Numbered from the stretch's first letter, positions 1 through 6,410 are shown. The stretch is 7,623 bases of DNA from Nanohaloarchaea archaeon PL-Br10_U2g27 (GCA_001564035.1 LKMX01000033.1:1-7623); one strand, 5' to 3'. Made by a program: numbers and translations. Notes: a model not told the origin generated them from the letters alone.

Positions 1-21
1 AAGTCTTTTCAACATATTATG

Positions 22-35
22 GTAACCAGTTTAAT
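22..35 (+). promoter_or_regulatory. Possible shared upstream element, copy 1
   Basis: GTAACCAGTTTAAT lies immediately before the malic enzyme ATG and matches the element at 1213-1226 before map at 12 of 14 positions. It would sit between the TATA region and the start codon, a typical position for an archaeal repressor or for an initiator element. With only two copies this is a suggestion. Confidence 0.25.
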
Positions 36-1193
36 ATGAAAGAAAAAAGTGATGCACTGAATCTTCACAGCGAAAACCCGGGGAAAATCTCTGTAGAGGC
101 CTCGGTCGAAATAAACGATGAAGAAGACCTAGGGCTTGTGTATACGCCAGGTGTTGCTGAGCCGTGTAAAGAAATAGCTGAAGACAAGAAGAAAGCATAT
201 CAGTATACTTCGAAAGGTAACTTAGTGGCTGTAGTCAGTGACGGCAGCGCAGTCCTGGGGATGGGTGATATCGGTGCTGAGGCCTCAATGCCGGTTATGG
301 AAGGTAAATCAAATCTTTTAAAGAAGTTTGGCGATGTTGATGGTTTTCCGCTGGTTGTTGATTCAGGTAAACCGGAAGCCGTTATTGAAACAGTTCAACG
401 TGTCGCTCCGACTTTTGGCGCTATAAACCTTGAAGACATTTCTGCGCCGGAATGCTTCAGAATTGAGGAGGCCTTGAAGCAGAGGCTGGACATACCAGTT
501 TTCCATGATGATCAGCACGGTACAGCTGTAGTTGTTTTAGCGGCTCTAAAAAATGCTTTAGGCCTGCTTGGAAAAGAGCTTGAAGATTCGAGAATAGTTA
601 TTGTTGGGGCTGGTGCAGCAGGTATTGCTGTCAGCAACTTTTTATTGGAGGCAGGGGCTGAAGAGATAATTCCTGTGGACTCTCAAGGAGTCATAAGAGA
701 GGATGACGGCAATATTTACAAGGCAAGGCTTGCAGAGAGGACTCAGGCTAGTGAAGAGGCTGGAGGCCTTTCAGATGCGGTAGAAGATGCTGACGCCGTT
801 ATCGGGCTTTCAGTAGCAGGCCTTATTTCGAAGGAAATGGTCGAGGCGATGGCTGAAGAGCCAATAGTTTTTGCATTGGCTAATCCTGAACCGGAGATAC
901 TGCCTGAAGATGCTAAAAATGCTGGCGCAGCTATCACTGCCACGGGCCGTTCAGACTTTGAAAACCAGGTGAATAACTCTTTGGCGTTTCCAGGGATTTT
1001 TAGGGGTGCTCTGGATGCAGAGGCCTCTGAGATTAACGAAGAGATGAAGATTGCTGCTTCAGAAGCTATAGCAGAATTTATAGAACCTGAGAAAGATGCG
1101 ATAGTTCCTCAAACTATGGATAAGGATCTTGCAATGGAAATTGCTGACAGAGTTGCTGGAGCTGCTGAAAAATCAGGGGTCGCTGGGCGGTAA
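36..1193 (+). CDS. NAD(P)-dependent malic enzyme (oxaloacetate-decarboxylating)
   Basis: Malic enzyme, a cytoplasmic protein that oxidatively decarboxylates malate to pyruvate with reduction of NAD(P). All 385 residues are present, the usual length of the short prokaryotic form. Visible family marks are VYTPGVAEP with the catalytic Tyr36, the GDIG segment near 77-80 followed by the catalytic-lysine region PVMEGK (Lys91), the metal-binding pair in INLEDIS (Glu133, Asp134) and VFHDDQHGTA (Asp158/159). The NAD(P)-binding Rossmann fold starts with the glycine motif GAGAAG at 191-196. Coenzyme choice cannot be fixed by eye; Asp215 at the end of the second Rossmann strand is conserved in many members. 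No Shine-Dalgarno sequence precedes the ATG and a weak T-rich box lies about 27 nt upstream, so a leaderless transcript is plausible. It is followed by map on the same strand after 37 nt. Seven AGGCCT sites lie inside. Assignment is firm; cofactor and physiological direction are not. Confidence 0.95.
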   Translation: MKEKSDALNLHSENPGKISVEASVEINDEEDLGLVYTPGVAEPCKEIAEDKKKAYQYTSKGNLVAVVSDGSAVLGMGDIGAEASMPVMEGKSNLLKKFGDVDGFPLVVDSGKPEAVIETVQRVAPTFGAINLEDISAPECFRIEEALKQRLDIPVFHDDQHGTAVVVLAALKNALGLLGKELEDSRIVIVGAGAAGIAVSNFLLEAGAEEIIPVDSQGVIREDDGNIYKARLAERTQASEEAGGLSDAVEDADAVIGLSVAGLISKEMVEAMAEEPIVFALANPEPEILPEDAKNAGAAITATGRSDFENQVNNSLAFPGIFRGALDAEASEINEEMKIAASEAIAEFIEPEKDAIVPQTMDKDLAMEIADRVAGAAEKSGVAGR

Positions 1194-1198
1194 AAGGG

Positions 1199-1206
1199 TT
1201 TTTTAC
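1199..1206 (+). promoter_or_regulatory. T-rich box: malic enzyme terminator and/or map TATA-like element
   Basis: A run of six T residues begins 6 nt after the malic enzyme stop, as expected for an archaeal oligo-T terminator. The same TTTTTTAC box is centred about 28 nt before the map ATG, the spacing expected of a TATA element for a leaderless transcript. Both roles may coexist in this 37-nt spacer; neither is proven. Confidence 0.4.
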
Positions 1207-1212
1207 CTGTTT

Positions 1213-1226
1213 GTAACCTGATTAAT
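1213..1226 (+). promoter_or_regulatory. Possible shared upstream element, copy 2
   Basis: GTAACCTGATTAAT lies 4 nt before the map ATG and differs from the element before the malic enzyme gene at two positions only. It could be a common regulator site or a chance similarity in AT-rich promoter DNA. Confidence 0.25.
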
Positions 1227-1230
1227 CTGT

Positions 1231-2115
1231 ATGGAGCAAGAAGTAAAACAAAATTATATCGAAGCAGGCCTTGTAGTTCAGAAGGCGAGAGAAAAGGCTA
1301 GAGAAGTTGCGGTTCCTGGCACAAACCTTGGAGTTATCGCGGAGGAGATTGAAAATTTAATTCGTGATGAAGGCCTCGAACCTGCTTTTCCTGTAAATTT
1401 ATCTATCAATGATCAGGCAGCACATTACTCTCCAGGGATCAATGAGGATCGTGTCTTAGAGCGTTCAGATGTTTTAAAAATCGATATTGGGGCGCGTAAA
1501 GATGGGTACATCGCGGACACTGCTCTAACTATTAATCATTCTGGAGAACACAGTGAAATGATTGACGCGGCTGAAGATGTTTTAGCTAAGGCCTTAGAGT
1601 TCATAGAGCCTGGTAAAACGGTTGGAGAGCTTGGAACGTTCATTCAGAACCAGGTCTCTGAAGAGTACAACGTGGTAAGAAATTTGACAGGGCACTACAT
1701 TGAACAGTACACTCAGCACGCCGGAGTTTCAATACCGAATATCGCCAACGCCAGCAATCATGTTATTCAAGAAGGCGACGCTTTCGCAGTAGAGCCTTTC
1801 CTTACTACAGGCAGCGGTAAAATAAAGAATGGTAAAAAAGGCAACATCTACATAAGGCAAAAAGGCAAGGTCAGAGGAAGAGCGGAGCGTAATCTGCTTA
1901 AAAAAATAGAAAAGTTCCAAGGCCTGCCGTTCAGCTCTAGATGGCTGGAAATGGGTCCTAGAGAGCGAATTGCTCTTAAAAAACTTGTTTCAGCAGACGC
2001 TGTCAAGCATTATCCTGTTTTGAAAGAAGTGGAGGAAGGAACTGTTGTCCAGGCAGAGCATACTATACTCGTGGGTGTTGATGACGGCGATAATATTGTG
2101 ACTACAAGGCCTTAG
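1231..2115 (+). CDS. map: Methionine aminopeptidase, type II (archaeal)
   Basis: Removes the initiator methionine from nascent cytoplasmic proteins; a dimetal pita-bread fold enzyme. The 294 residues fit the archaeal type II form. Expected ligands are all visible: Asp85 in KIDIGA, Asp96 in IADTALT, His155 in GHYIEQY, Glu188 in FAVEPFLTTG and Glu276 in VQAEHTILV. His65 in AAHYSPG is the usual substrate-binding histidine. The insertion before the last metal ligand (about residues 200-265), with the text SRWLEMGPRERIALKKL, is the type II-specific helical subdomain. ATG at 1231 is chosen because the protein begins at the normal family position; no Shine-Dalgarno is evident. The gene lies 37 nt behind malic enzyme on the same strand, but a T-tract suggests separate transcription. 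Its stop TAG interleaves with the stop of the convergent gene. Five AGGCCT sites lie within it, the last spanning its final Arg-Pro codons. Confidence 0.96.
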   Translation: MEQEVKQNYIEAGLVVQKAREKAREVAVPGTNLGVIAEEIENLIRDEGLEPAFPVNLSINDQAAHYSPGINEDRVLERSDVLKIDIGARKDGYIADTALTINHSGEHSEMIDAAEDVLAKALEFIEPGKTVGELGTFIQNQVSEEYNVVRNLTGHYIEQYTQHAGVSIPNIANASNHVIQEGDAFAVEPFLTTGSGKIKNGKKGNIYIRQKGKVRGRAERNLLKKIEKFQGLPFSSRWLEMGPRERIALKKLVSADAVKHYPVLKEVEEGTVVQAEHTILVGVDDGDNIVTTRP

Positions 2116-2621
2116 AGTTCGCATATTTTTTGCCTGTCTTTTTCAGATATGTAGAGTGCAGAAAAGCCTAGAAGGCCTATTCCCAAAATACTTAGTTCAA
2201 GGCCTCCTAAAGGCAAAAATGCTAGTCCTATTGAAGTCCCTGCAATTGTAACTACTCCTGCAGTGCATGCTGCGCATCCAGAAATCGTTAGTCCTAATAC
2301 TGCTCCGGGTGCTGCAGTTAAACCGTTGAAAGAAAGGGTTTGGGATAGCAGGCCTATATTGAGGCCTACTAATGCTGCTGTCAAAATTGTGGCGATTAAT
2401 GTCTGTGTTTCTACGGTTCCAGGGTACTGTGTTACTAGGGGAGGGATTATAGAGGATAGGAAAGAAATGTTGGGCGGTACAAGATGCGAAGTCAGCAGTG
2501 ACATATTGTTTAACAGGGCTAAAAAGCTGTAAGCTATTAGGCTGGTTGTAAATACAATTAAAAGGCTTTTCGCTGTCAAAAGCTGTTTTTGAGTGTGTCT
2601 CAAATTTTCTATAGTTAGCAT
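2112..2621 (-). CDS. Small four-helix membrane protein with intramembrane CXXC
   Basis: Family not recognised. The 169-residue product appears to be a polytopic membrane protein with hydrophobic spans near 17-37, 73-95, 104-127 and 131-157, a Lys/Arg-bearing N-terminus and a short charged tail (EKDRQKICEL), suggesting both ends are cytoplasmic. The standout is Cys116-Ala-Ala-Cys119 at the start or middle of the third span, set between small residues; Cys167 is near the end. The gene begins only 9 nt after the stop of the DsbA-like gene, so it is almost certainly cotranscribed. Context and CXXC suggest a thiol-redox partner that reoxidises or reduces the DsbA-like protein, but it lacks the extra loop-cysteine pair of VKOR/DsbB and does not look like CcdA. 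That role is inference. Four AGGCCT sites are internal and a fifth overlaps its stop codon. The coding call is supported by consistent membrane-protein composition and the tight junctions. Confidence 0.85.
   Translation of the reverse strand: MLTIENLRHTQKQLLTAKSLLIVFTTSLIAYSFLALLNNMSLLTSHLVPPNISFLSSIIPPLVTQYPGTVETQTLIATILTAALVGLNIGLLSQTLSFNGLTAAPGAVLGLTISGCAACTAGVVTIAGTSIGLAFLPLGGLELSILGIGLLGFSALYISEKDRQKICEL
2126..2143 (+). terminator. Oligo-T terminator for map, inside the convergent gene
   Basis: Six T residues at 2126-2131 and five at 2139-2143 follow the map stop codon on its strand. Archaeal termination typically needs only such T-tracts. They fall inside the 3' coding end of the opposing membrane-protein gene, where they encode its Lys-rich tail. 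No hairpin is needed or seen. Confidence 0.45.
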
Positions 2622-2630
2622 AGTCGATCT

Positions 2631-3713
2631 TTATTCCAGCTGTTCGTCAATAACTGTTTCGAAAGCAGAGTATGGTTGAGCTCCTTCTATTAGCTCTCCA
2701 TTCACAAATACTGAGGGTGTCGAAGAGGCTCCCAATGATTCTGCTTCTTCTGCCTGGTCTATAACGTCATTTTGCTTTTCTGATTCTAAAAGACATGTTT
2801 CAAAGTTATCAGCATCCATTTCTAGTTGTTCTGCCCATGAGATCATTACTTCATCATACTCTGAAGGATCTGTCTCAGCTAACTGCTGGAGTTGTTCAAA
2901 GTTTTGGAAATGTTCATAGTTAAAGTCCCAGAACGCTTCAGTGTCGCCATGCTCAAGCGTGCATTCTAGCGCTTCAGCGGGTTGATCTCCGCCGACTACA
3001 GGCAAGTTCTTGTAGTAGTACTGTACTTCACCTTCCTTAATATGGTTTTCAACTATATCTCCGAAAGCGGAGTTCATCTGATTAGCCTCAGCAAACTCTT
3101 CGTTGTGGAATGCAGTACAGAACGGGCAGAAAAAGTCCTCATAACTAACCATTATCACATCTGCATCATCATCGCCCATATAAGGCCTTCCTTCTAGCTC
3201 AACCGTCTCACCATTCCACTCTACGTTCTCTGAGCCAACGCCAGTGTTCACGTCGTAAGGCATACCACTAATACTTTCTAAATCTTCATCCACTTCCTCA
3301 GTACCTGATTCCGCCGGCTCTCCTGATTCTCCGTTCCCTGCGTCTTGTTCCATTGTTGGTGCTTCGATGCTCAGGCCTCCGGCTGCAAACATCATCGTTC
3401 CGAGTAATAGGCCTGTTACTAATCCGAAGAGGAATGATAGGATAACTGCTTGTCTGACTCCTATTGTCAATACGCTAGGATTATTGAAATTTTTATCCTT
3501 GTTATTTTCGTTTCTTGTTTTAGAAAGGGCTAGCTGAGAATCCGTTTTTTGGCCTGTGTTTTGGATTCTTTTTTCCAGGAATTTTGTCAGTGTGCTCCTG
3601 TTCTTGCCGTCTTTTTCTTTTTTTAGGAGTTCTTTGAGATTGACGTTTTCACTATTTCTTACTTGTTTCTTGACTTCCTTTACTGGTTTGGATAGGTCAA
3701 TCTCGTCGCTCAT
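2631..3713 (-). CDS. Membrane-anchored DsbA-like thiol oxidoreductase
   Basis: A probable extracytoplasmic thiol-disulfide oxidoreductase of the DsbA/thioredoxin_4 type, 360 residues. Order: a Lys-rich soluble N-terminus (1-80) of unknown role; one transmembrane helix (about 88-112); a Glu/Asp/Gly/Ser linker (about 115-148); then the thioredoxin-fold domain (about 150-360). Active site is Cys196-Pro-Phe-Cys199 after MVSYEDFF, and the cis-proline loop is STPSVFVNG with Thr332-Pro333. Cys251 and Cys307 sit where related proteins often carry a second, structural disulfide. The charge pattern (basic before the helix, acidic after) puts the catalytic domain outside the cell and suits a salt-loving organism. 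A TATAAA-like box lies 28 nt upstream of the ATG, giving an own promoter behind cdc48. The CXXC membrane protein follows after 9 nt. The AGGCCT sites (three) lie only in the N-terminal half. Family call is firm; direction of catalysis (oxidase or isomerase) is open. Confidence 0.92.
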   Translation of the reverse strand: MSDEIDLSKPVKEVKKQVRNSENVNLKELLKKEKDGKNRSTLTKFLEKRIQNTGQKTDSQLALSKTRNENNKDKNFNNPSVLTIGVRQAVILSFLFGLVTGLLLGTMMFAAGGLSIEAPTMEQDAGNGESGEPAESGTEEVDEDLESISGMPYDVNTGVGSENVEWNGETVELEGRPYMGDDDADVIMVSYEDFFCPFCTAFHNEEFAEANQMNSAFGDIVENHIKEGEVQYYYKNLPVVGGDQPAEALECTLEHGDTEAFWDFNYEHFQNFEQLQQLAETDPSEYDEVMISWAEQLEMDADNFETCLLESEKQNDVIDQAEEAESLGASSTPSVFVNGELIEGAQPYSAFETVIDEQLE

Positions 3714-3737
3714 AGGTTATTCTTTCTCCTTTGTTCG

Positions 3738-3744
3738 TTATAAA
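3738..3744 (-). promoter_or_regulatory. TATA box of the DsbA-like operon
   Basis: On the minus strand this reads TTTATAA, an excellent archaeal TATA box, centred 28 nt before the ATG at 3713. The expected transcript would start at or within a few nt of the ATG. The same TTTATAA core occurs before the unknown-cdc48 operon at 6413-6419. A GGAG further downstream is too far from the start to be a convincing ribosome site. Confidence 0.6.
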
Positions 3745-3746
3745 TT

Positions 3747-3769
3747 GGAGGGTTCGGAAACACCCCTCC
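3747..3769 (-). other. GC-rich hairpin between cdc48 and the DsbA-like gene
   Basis: GGAGGG at 3747-3752 and CCCTCC at 3764-3769 form a perfect 6-bp all-but-one GC stem around an 11-nt loop. It starts 17 nt after the cdc48 stop and directly abuts the TATA box of the next gene. It may help to end or protect the cdc48 transcript, or serve as an operator overlapping the BRE region. There is no U-tract directly after it on the minus strand, so a bacterial-type terminator is not supported. Confidence 0.5.
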
Positions 3770-3786
3770 GTTTCTTCTTTGGTTTA

Positions 3787-6048
3787 TTAGGCAAAGTAGT
3801 CGGGTGTTTCCTTTTTCTGCTCTATGTTTTCCATTTTGCTGGCCATTTGCCGGTACAGGCTGCGGTTTTCCTCTGTCGCAGTGGCTTTTGTGTCCTTGAT
3901 GGCTTCTCTGAACTCTTTCATCGTAACTTCTCTGTCTTCAGGATCGTTTCTTAGAGAGATCATTGCTGCTTCTCGGCATAAGGCCTCTATGTCGCTGCCT
4001 ACAAAGTTTTCTGTTAGCTCTGCTAGCTCGTCTAGGTCTACGTCGCTGGATACCGGCATTTTTCTTGTATGGACTTTGAAGATTTTCTTTCTGCTTTCTA
4101 GGTCTGGGACTTCTACTTCTACGTTTCTATCGATTCTTCCAGGCCTTGTGATTGCTGGGTCGATCATGTCAGGCCTGTTTGTTGCTGCTATGACTGTTAC
4201 TCCTTCCAAGCTCTCGATTCCGTCTAGCTCTGTTAGCAGTTGGTTTACTACTCTGTCTCCTACGCCTGAGTCGCTGCTGCGTCCTCCTCTGCGCGGTGCG
4301 ATGGCGTCGATTTCGTCTATGAATAGGATGCATGGTGCTACTTGCCTTGCTTTTTGGAATATTTCTCTTACTGCTTCCTCTGATTCTCCTACGTATTTGC
4401 TGAAGACTTCTGGACCTTTGATGCTGATGAAGTTGGAGTTGGATTCGTTTGCTACGGCTTTCGCTAGCAAGGTTTTCCCTGTTCCTGGCATTCCGTAGAG
4501 CATTATGCCTTTTGGTACTTCGATTCCCATGTCTTTGAAGCGTTCAGGGTGTTTTTGAGGCCATTCTACCATTTCGCGGAGTCGTTCCTTGGTTTCGTTG
4601 AGGCCTCCTACGTCGTCCCAAGAGACTTTCGGTACTTCTACCATTACTTCTCTCATCTGGCTTGGTTCTACGTTTCTTAGGCCGTCGAGCATGGCGTCTC
4701 GGTTTACTACTAGTTTTTCTAGTACTTCGCTTGGTATTTCTTCGTCCATGTCTATTTCTGGAAGCACGTTTCTGAGCACGCTCATTGCTGCTTCTTTACA
4801 GAGGGCTTCTAGGTCTGCTCCGACGTATCCGTGTGTTAGGTCTGCTAGTTCGTCTAGGTCTACGTCTTCTTCGAGAGGCATGTTTCTTGTGTGGATCTGT
4901 AGGATTTCCTTTCTCCCCTTCGAATTTGGTACTCCTATCTCGATTTCTCGGTCGAATCGACCTCCTCTTCTCAGTGCTGGGTCGATTGCTTCAGGCCTGT
5001 TTGTTGCTGCGATTACGATAACGTTTTCTCGGCTTTCTAGGCCGTCCATTTCTGAGAGAAGTGTGGCTACTACTCTTCTTTCGACTTCTCCTCCTGCGTC
5101 GCCACGTTTTGGTGCGATGGCGTCGATTTCATCGATGAAGATAATGCTGGGTTCGCCTTCTCTTGCTTCTTCGAATTTTTCTCGGAGCTGTTTTTCTGAT
5201 TCTCCGTAGTATTTGGACATGATTTCTGGGCCGTCGATTGATAGGAAGTCTGCGTCGGCCTCGTTTGCTACGGCTTTCGCTAGTAAGGTTTTCCCTGTTC
5301 CTGGAGGGCCTTGTAATAATACGCCTGAAGGTGCGTCGATTCCTAGTTGTTGGAAGACTTCTGGGTGTTTTAACGGTAGTTCGATCATTTCTCTGACTTT
5401 TTGTACTTCTTCGTCGAGGCCTCCGATGTCTTCGTAGGTTACTTCTGGTACTTTTACTTGTCTTTGTGGTTCTGATACTGCTCGTTCTTTCATTTCGATT
5501 TCTGTTGCTTCTGTTATTTTTACCGGTCCTTTTGGCTTGGTTTTTACAACGCTTAGTTTGGTGTTGCCGAAGCTGAATGAGAAGTTGTCGGCTGCTGACT
5601 CAAACATGTCTTCGAAGAAGCTGCGAGGCCTGTCTTGGTTTCCGGGAACTATTATGTCGCCTTGCATTACGGGGCGGCCTAGTATTCCTCTTTTGAAGAT
5701 GTTGGGGTCGCTTACTTGCATCATTACTCCTTCTTCTGCTGGTGCTAGCACTATTTTTTTGGCTTCTTTGATTTCGGCTTTTTGTATTTCTACGTGTTCT
5801 CCTAGGCTGGTTCCTGCGTTTTTTCGTGTGTAGCCGTCCATTCTTGCTATGCCTAGGCCTTTGTCTGCGGGGTAGCTTCTGGCTGCTAGGCCTACTGTTT
5901 CTCTGTTTCCGTTGACGGTTACGGCGTCGCCTTCTCTTACGCTTAGTTTTTCCATGATTTTGCTGTCGATTCTGATTATTCCTCTTCCAACGTCTTGCTG
6001 TGCGTTTGGAGGTACTTCGCCTACTCTTAGTCTTACGGGTTCGCTCAT
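3787..6048 (-). CDS. Cdc48/p97/VAT-type AAA+ unfoldase
   Basis: A hexameric ATP-driven unfoldase that extracts and unfolds cytoplasmic proteins, often ahead of the proteasome. The 753 residues give the full archaeal layout: N-terminal double-psi barrel (about 1-90), second N subdomain (about 95-180), D1 and D2 ATPase modules. D1 has Walker A GPPGTGKT (247-254), pore loop KYYGESE (279-285), Walker B IIFIDEID (302-309) and arginine fingers in ALRRGGRFDR (355-367). D2 has GMPGTGKT (519-526), KYVGESE (551-557), ILFIDEID (574-581) and ITRPGRIDR (633-641). Slightly unusual are Gly for the common Pro in the D1 RRPGR motif and Met in the D2 P-loop. The C-terminus ends PDYFA, not the canonical hydrophobic-Tyr-X proteasome-docking tail. 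The start is fixed by a GGTGA ribosome site 6 nt upstream and an ATGA overlap with the preceding gene. Coding-strand codons often end in A (CTA, GTA, AGA), fitting high expression. Nine AGGCCT sites are inside. Confidence 0.97.
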   Translation of the reverse strand: MSEPVRLRVGEVPPNAQQDVGRGIIRIDSKIMEKLSVREGDAVTVNGNRETVGLAARSYPADKGLGIARMDGYTRKNAGTSLGEHVEIQKAEIKEAKKIVLAPAEEGVMMQVSDPNIFKRGILGRPVMQGDIIVPGNQDRPRSFFEDMFESAADNFSFSFGNTKLSVVKTKPKGPVKITEATEIEMKERAVSEPQRQVKVPEVTYEDIGGLDEEVQKVREMIELPLKHPEVFQQLGIDAPSGVLLQGPPGTGKTLLAKAVANEADADFLSIDGPEIMSKYYGESEKQLREKFEEAREGEPSIIFIDEIDAIAPKRGDAGGEVERRVVATLLSEMDGLESRENVIVIAATNRPEAIDPALRRGGRFDREIEIGVPNSKGRKEILQIHTRNMPLEEDVDLDELADLTHGYVGADLEALCKEAAMSVLRNVLPEIDMDEEIPSEVLEKLVVNRDAMLDGLRNVEPSQMREVMVEVPKVSWDDVGGLNETKERLREMVEWPQKHPERFKDMGIEVPKGIMLYGMPGTGKTLLAKAVANESNSNFISIKGPEVFSKYVGESEEAVREIFQKARQVAPCILFIDEIDAIAPRRGGRSSDSGVGDRVVNQLLTELDGIESLEGVTVIAATNRPDMIDPAITRPGRIDRNVEVEVPDLESRKKIFKVHTRKMPVSSDVDLDELAELTENFVGSDIEALCREAAMISLRNDPEDREVTMKEFREAIKDTKATATEENRSLYRQMASKMENIEQKKETPDYFA

Positions 6049-6386
6049 GCTATTTCACCTTCTTTTTCTTCAATCTTTTTGATCATTTCTTGGTCCTCTA
6101 TCAGGACTTTGAATATGTGGTGGGATACTTTGTTTCCCCAGCTTTGGAAGTATTCGTCTACCTCGTTTGTATAGTCTTTGATTATTATGAATACTGAATC
6201 GTCTATTCTCACGTTCGGTACTTCGTCCATCAAACCGTCCTTTTCGTACTTGTACGTTTTGCCGTTTCGTTTTACAGTTTGTTTGTAGCCGAAGAGGCCT
6301 CTGTAAAATTTGTTGCGTTCGTACACGGAATCGAATTTCTTCCGGTAAGTCTTGTACGTTAGGAGTGAAGCTGGACGTTCTTCCAT
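6045..6386 (-). CDS. Conserved-looking unknown protein cotranscribed with cdc48
   Basis: Not recognised. The product is 113 residues, apparently soluble, with no signal peptide or membrane span. It is rich in aromatics (9 Tyr, 6 Phe, 1 Trp) and evenly charged (about 21 Lys/Arg and 21 Asp/Glu), with the first half basic (YKTYRKKF, YKQTVKRNGKTYKYEK) and a C-terminal helix that is charged (MIKKIEEKEGEIA). This is much less acidic than would be expected of a random protein from a halophile, so it may bind nucleic acid, an acidic partner or sit in a complex. Its TGA overlaps the cdc48 ATG by 4 nt and it has a strong TATA box 30 nt upstream, so it leads a two-gene operon with cdc48. The overlap suggests a Cdc48 adaptor or substrate-related factor, but nothing in the sequence shows that. 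No cysteine or obvious catalytic motif. One AGGCCT site is inside. Confidence 0.85.
   Translation of the reverse strand: MEERPASLLTYKTYRKKFDSVYERNKFYRGLFGYKQTVKRNGKTYKYEKDGLMDEVPNVRIDDSVFIIIKDYTNEVDEYFQSWGNKVSHHIFKVLIEDQEMIKKIEEKEGEIA
6055..6059 (-). promoter_or_regulatory. Shine-Dalgarno site of cdc48
   Basis: GGTGA on the minus strand ends 6 nt before the cdc48 ATG, inside the last codons of the upstream gene. It supports this start and, with the ATGA overlap, translational coupling. Confidence 0.7.
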
Positions 6387-6410
6387 ATACCTATCTTTAC
6401 CTTCTAAAAC

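Noticed and set aside
2263..2532. Plus-strand open frame opposite the CXXC membrane protein gene
   Set aside because: The minus-strand product has coherent membrane spans and tight operon spacing; the plus-strand frame has no such support.
2112..2621. VKOR/DsbB or CcdA identity for the CXXC membrane protein
   Set aside because: Only one cysteine pair lies in the membrane region and the loop cysteines of VKOR/DsbB and the paired helix cysteines of CcdA are missing.
3824..5833. Several long plus-strand open frames opposite cdc48
   Set aside because: They are Ser/Leu-rich antisense shadows of the AAA ATPase gene, whose motifs are unmistakable; none has a ribosome site or recognisable domain.
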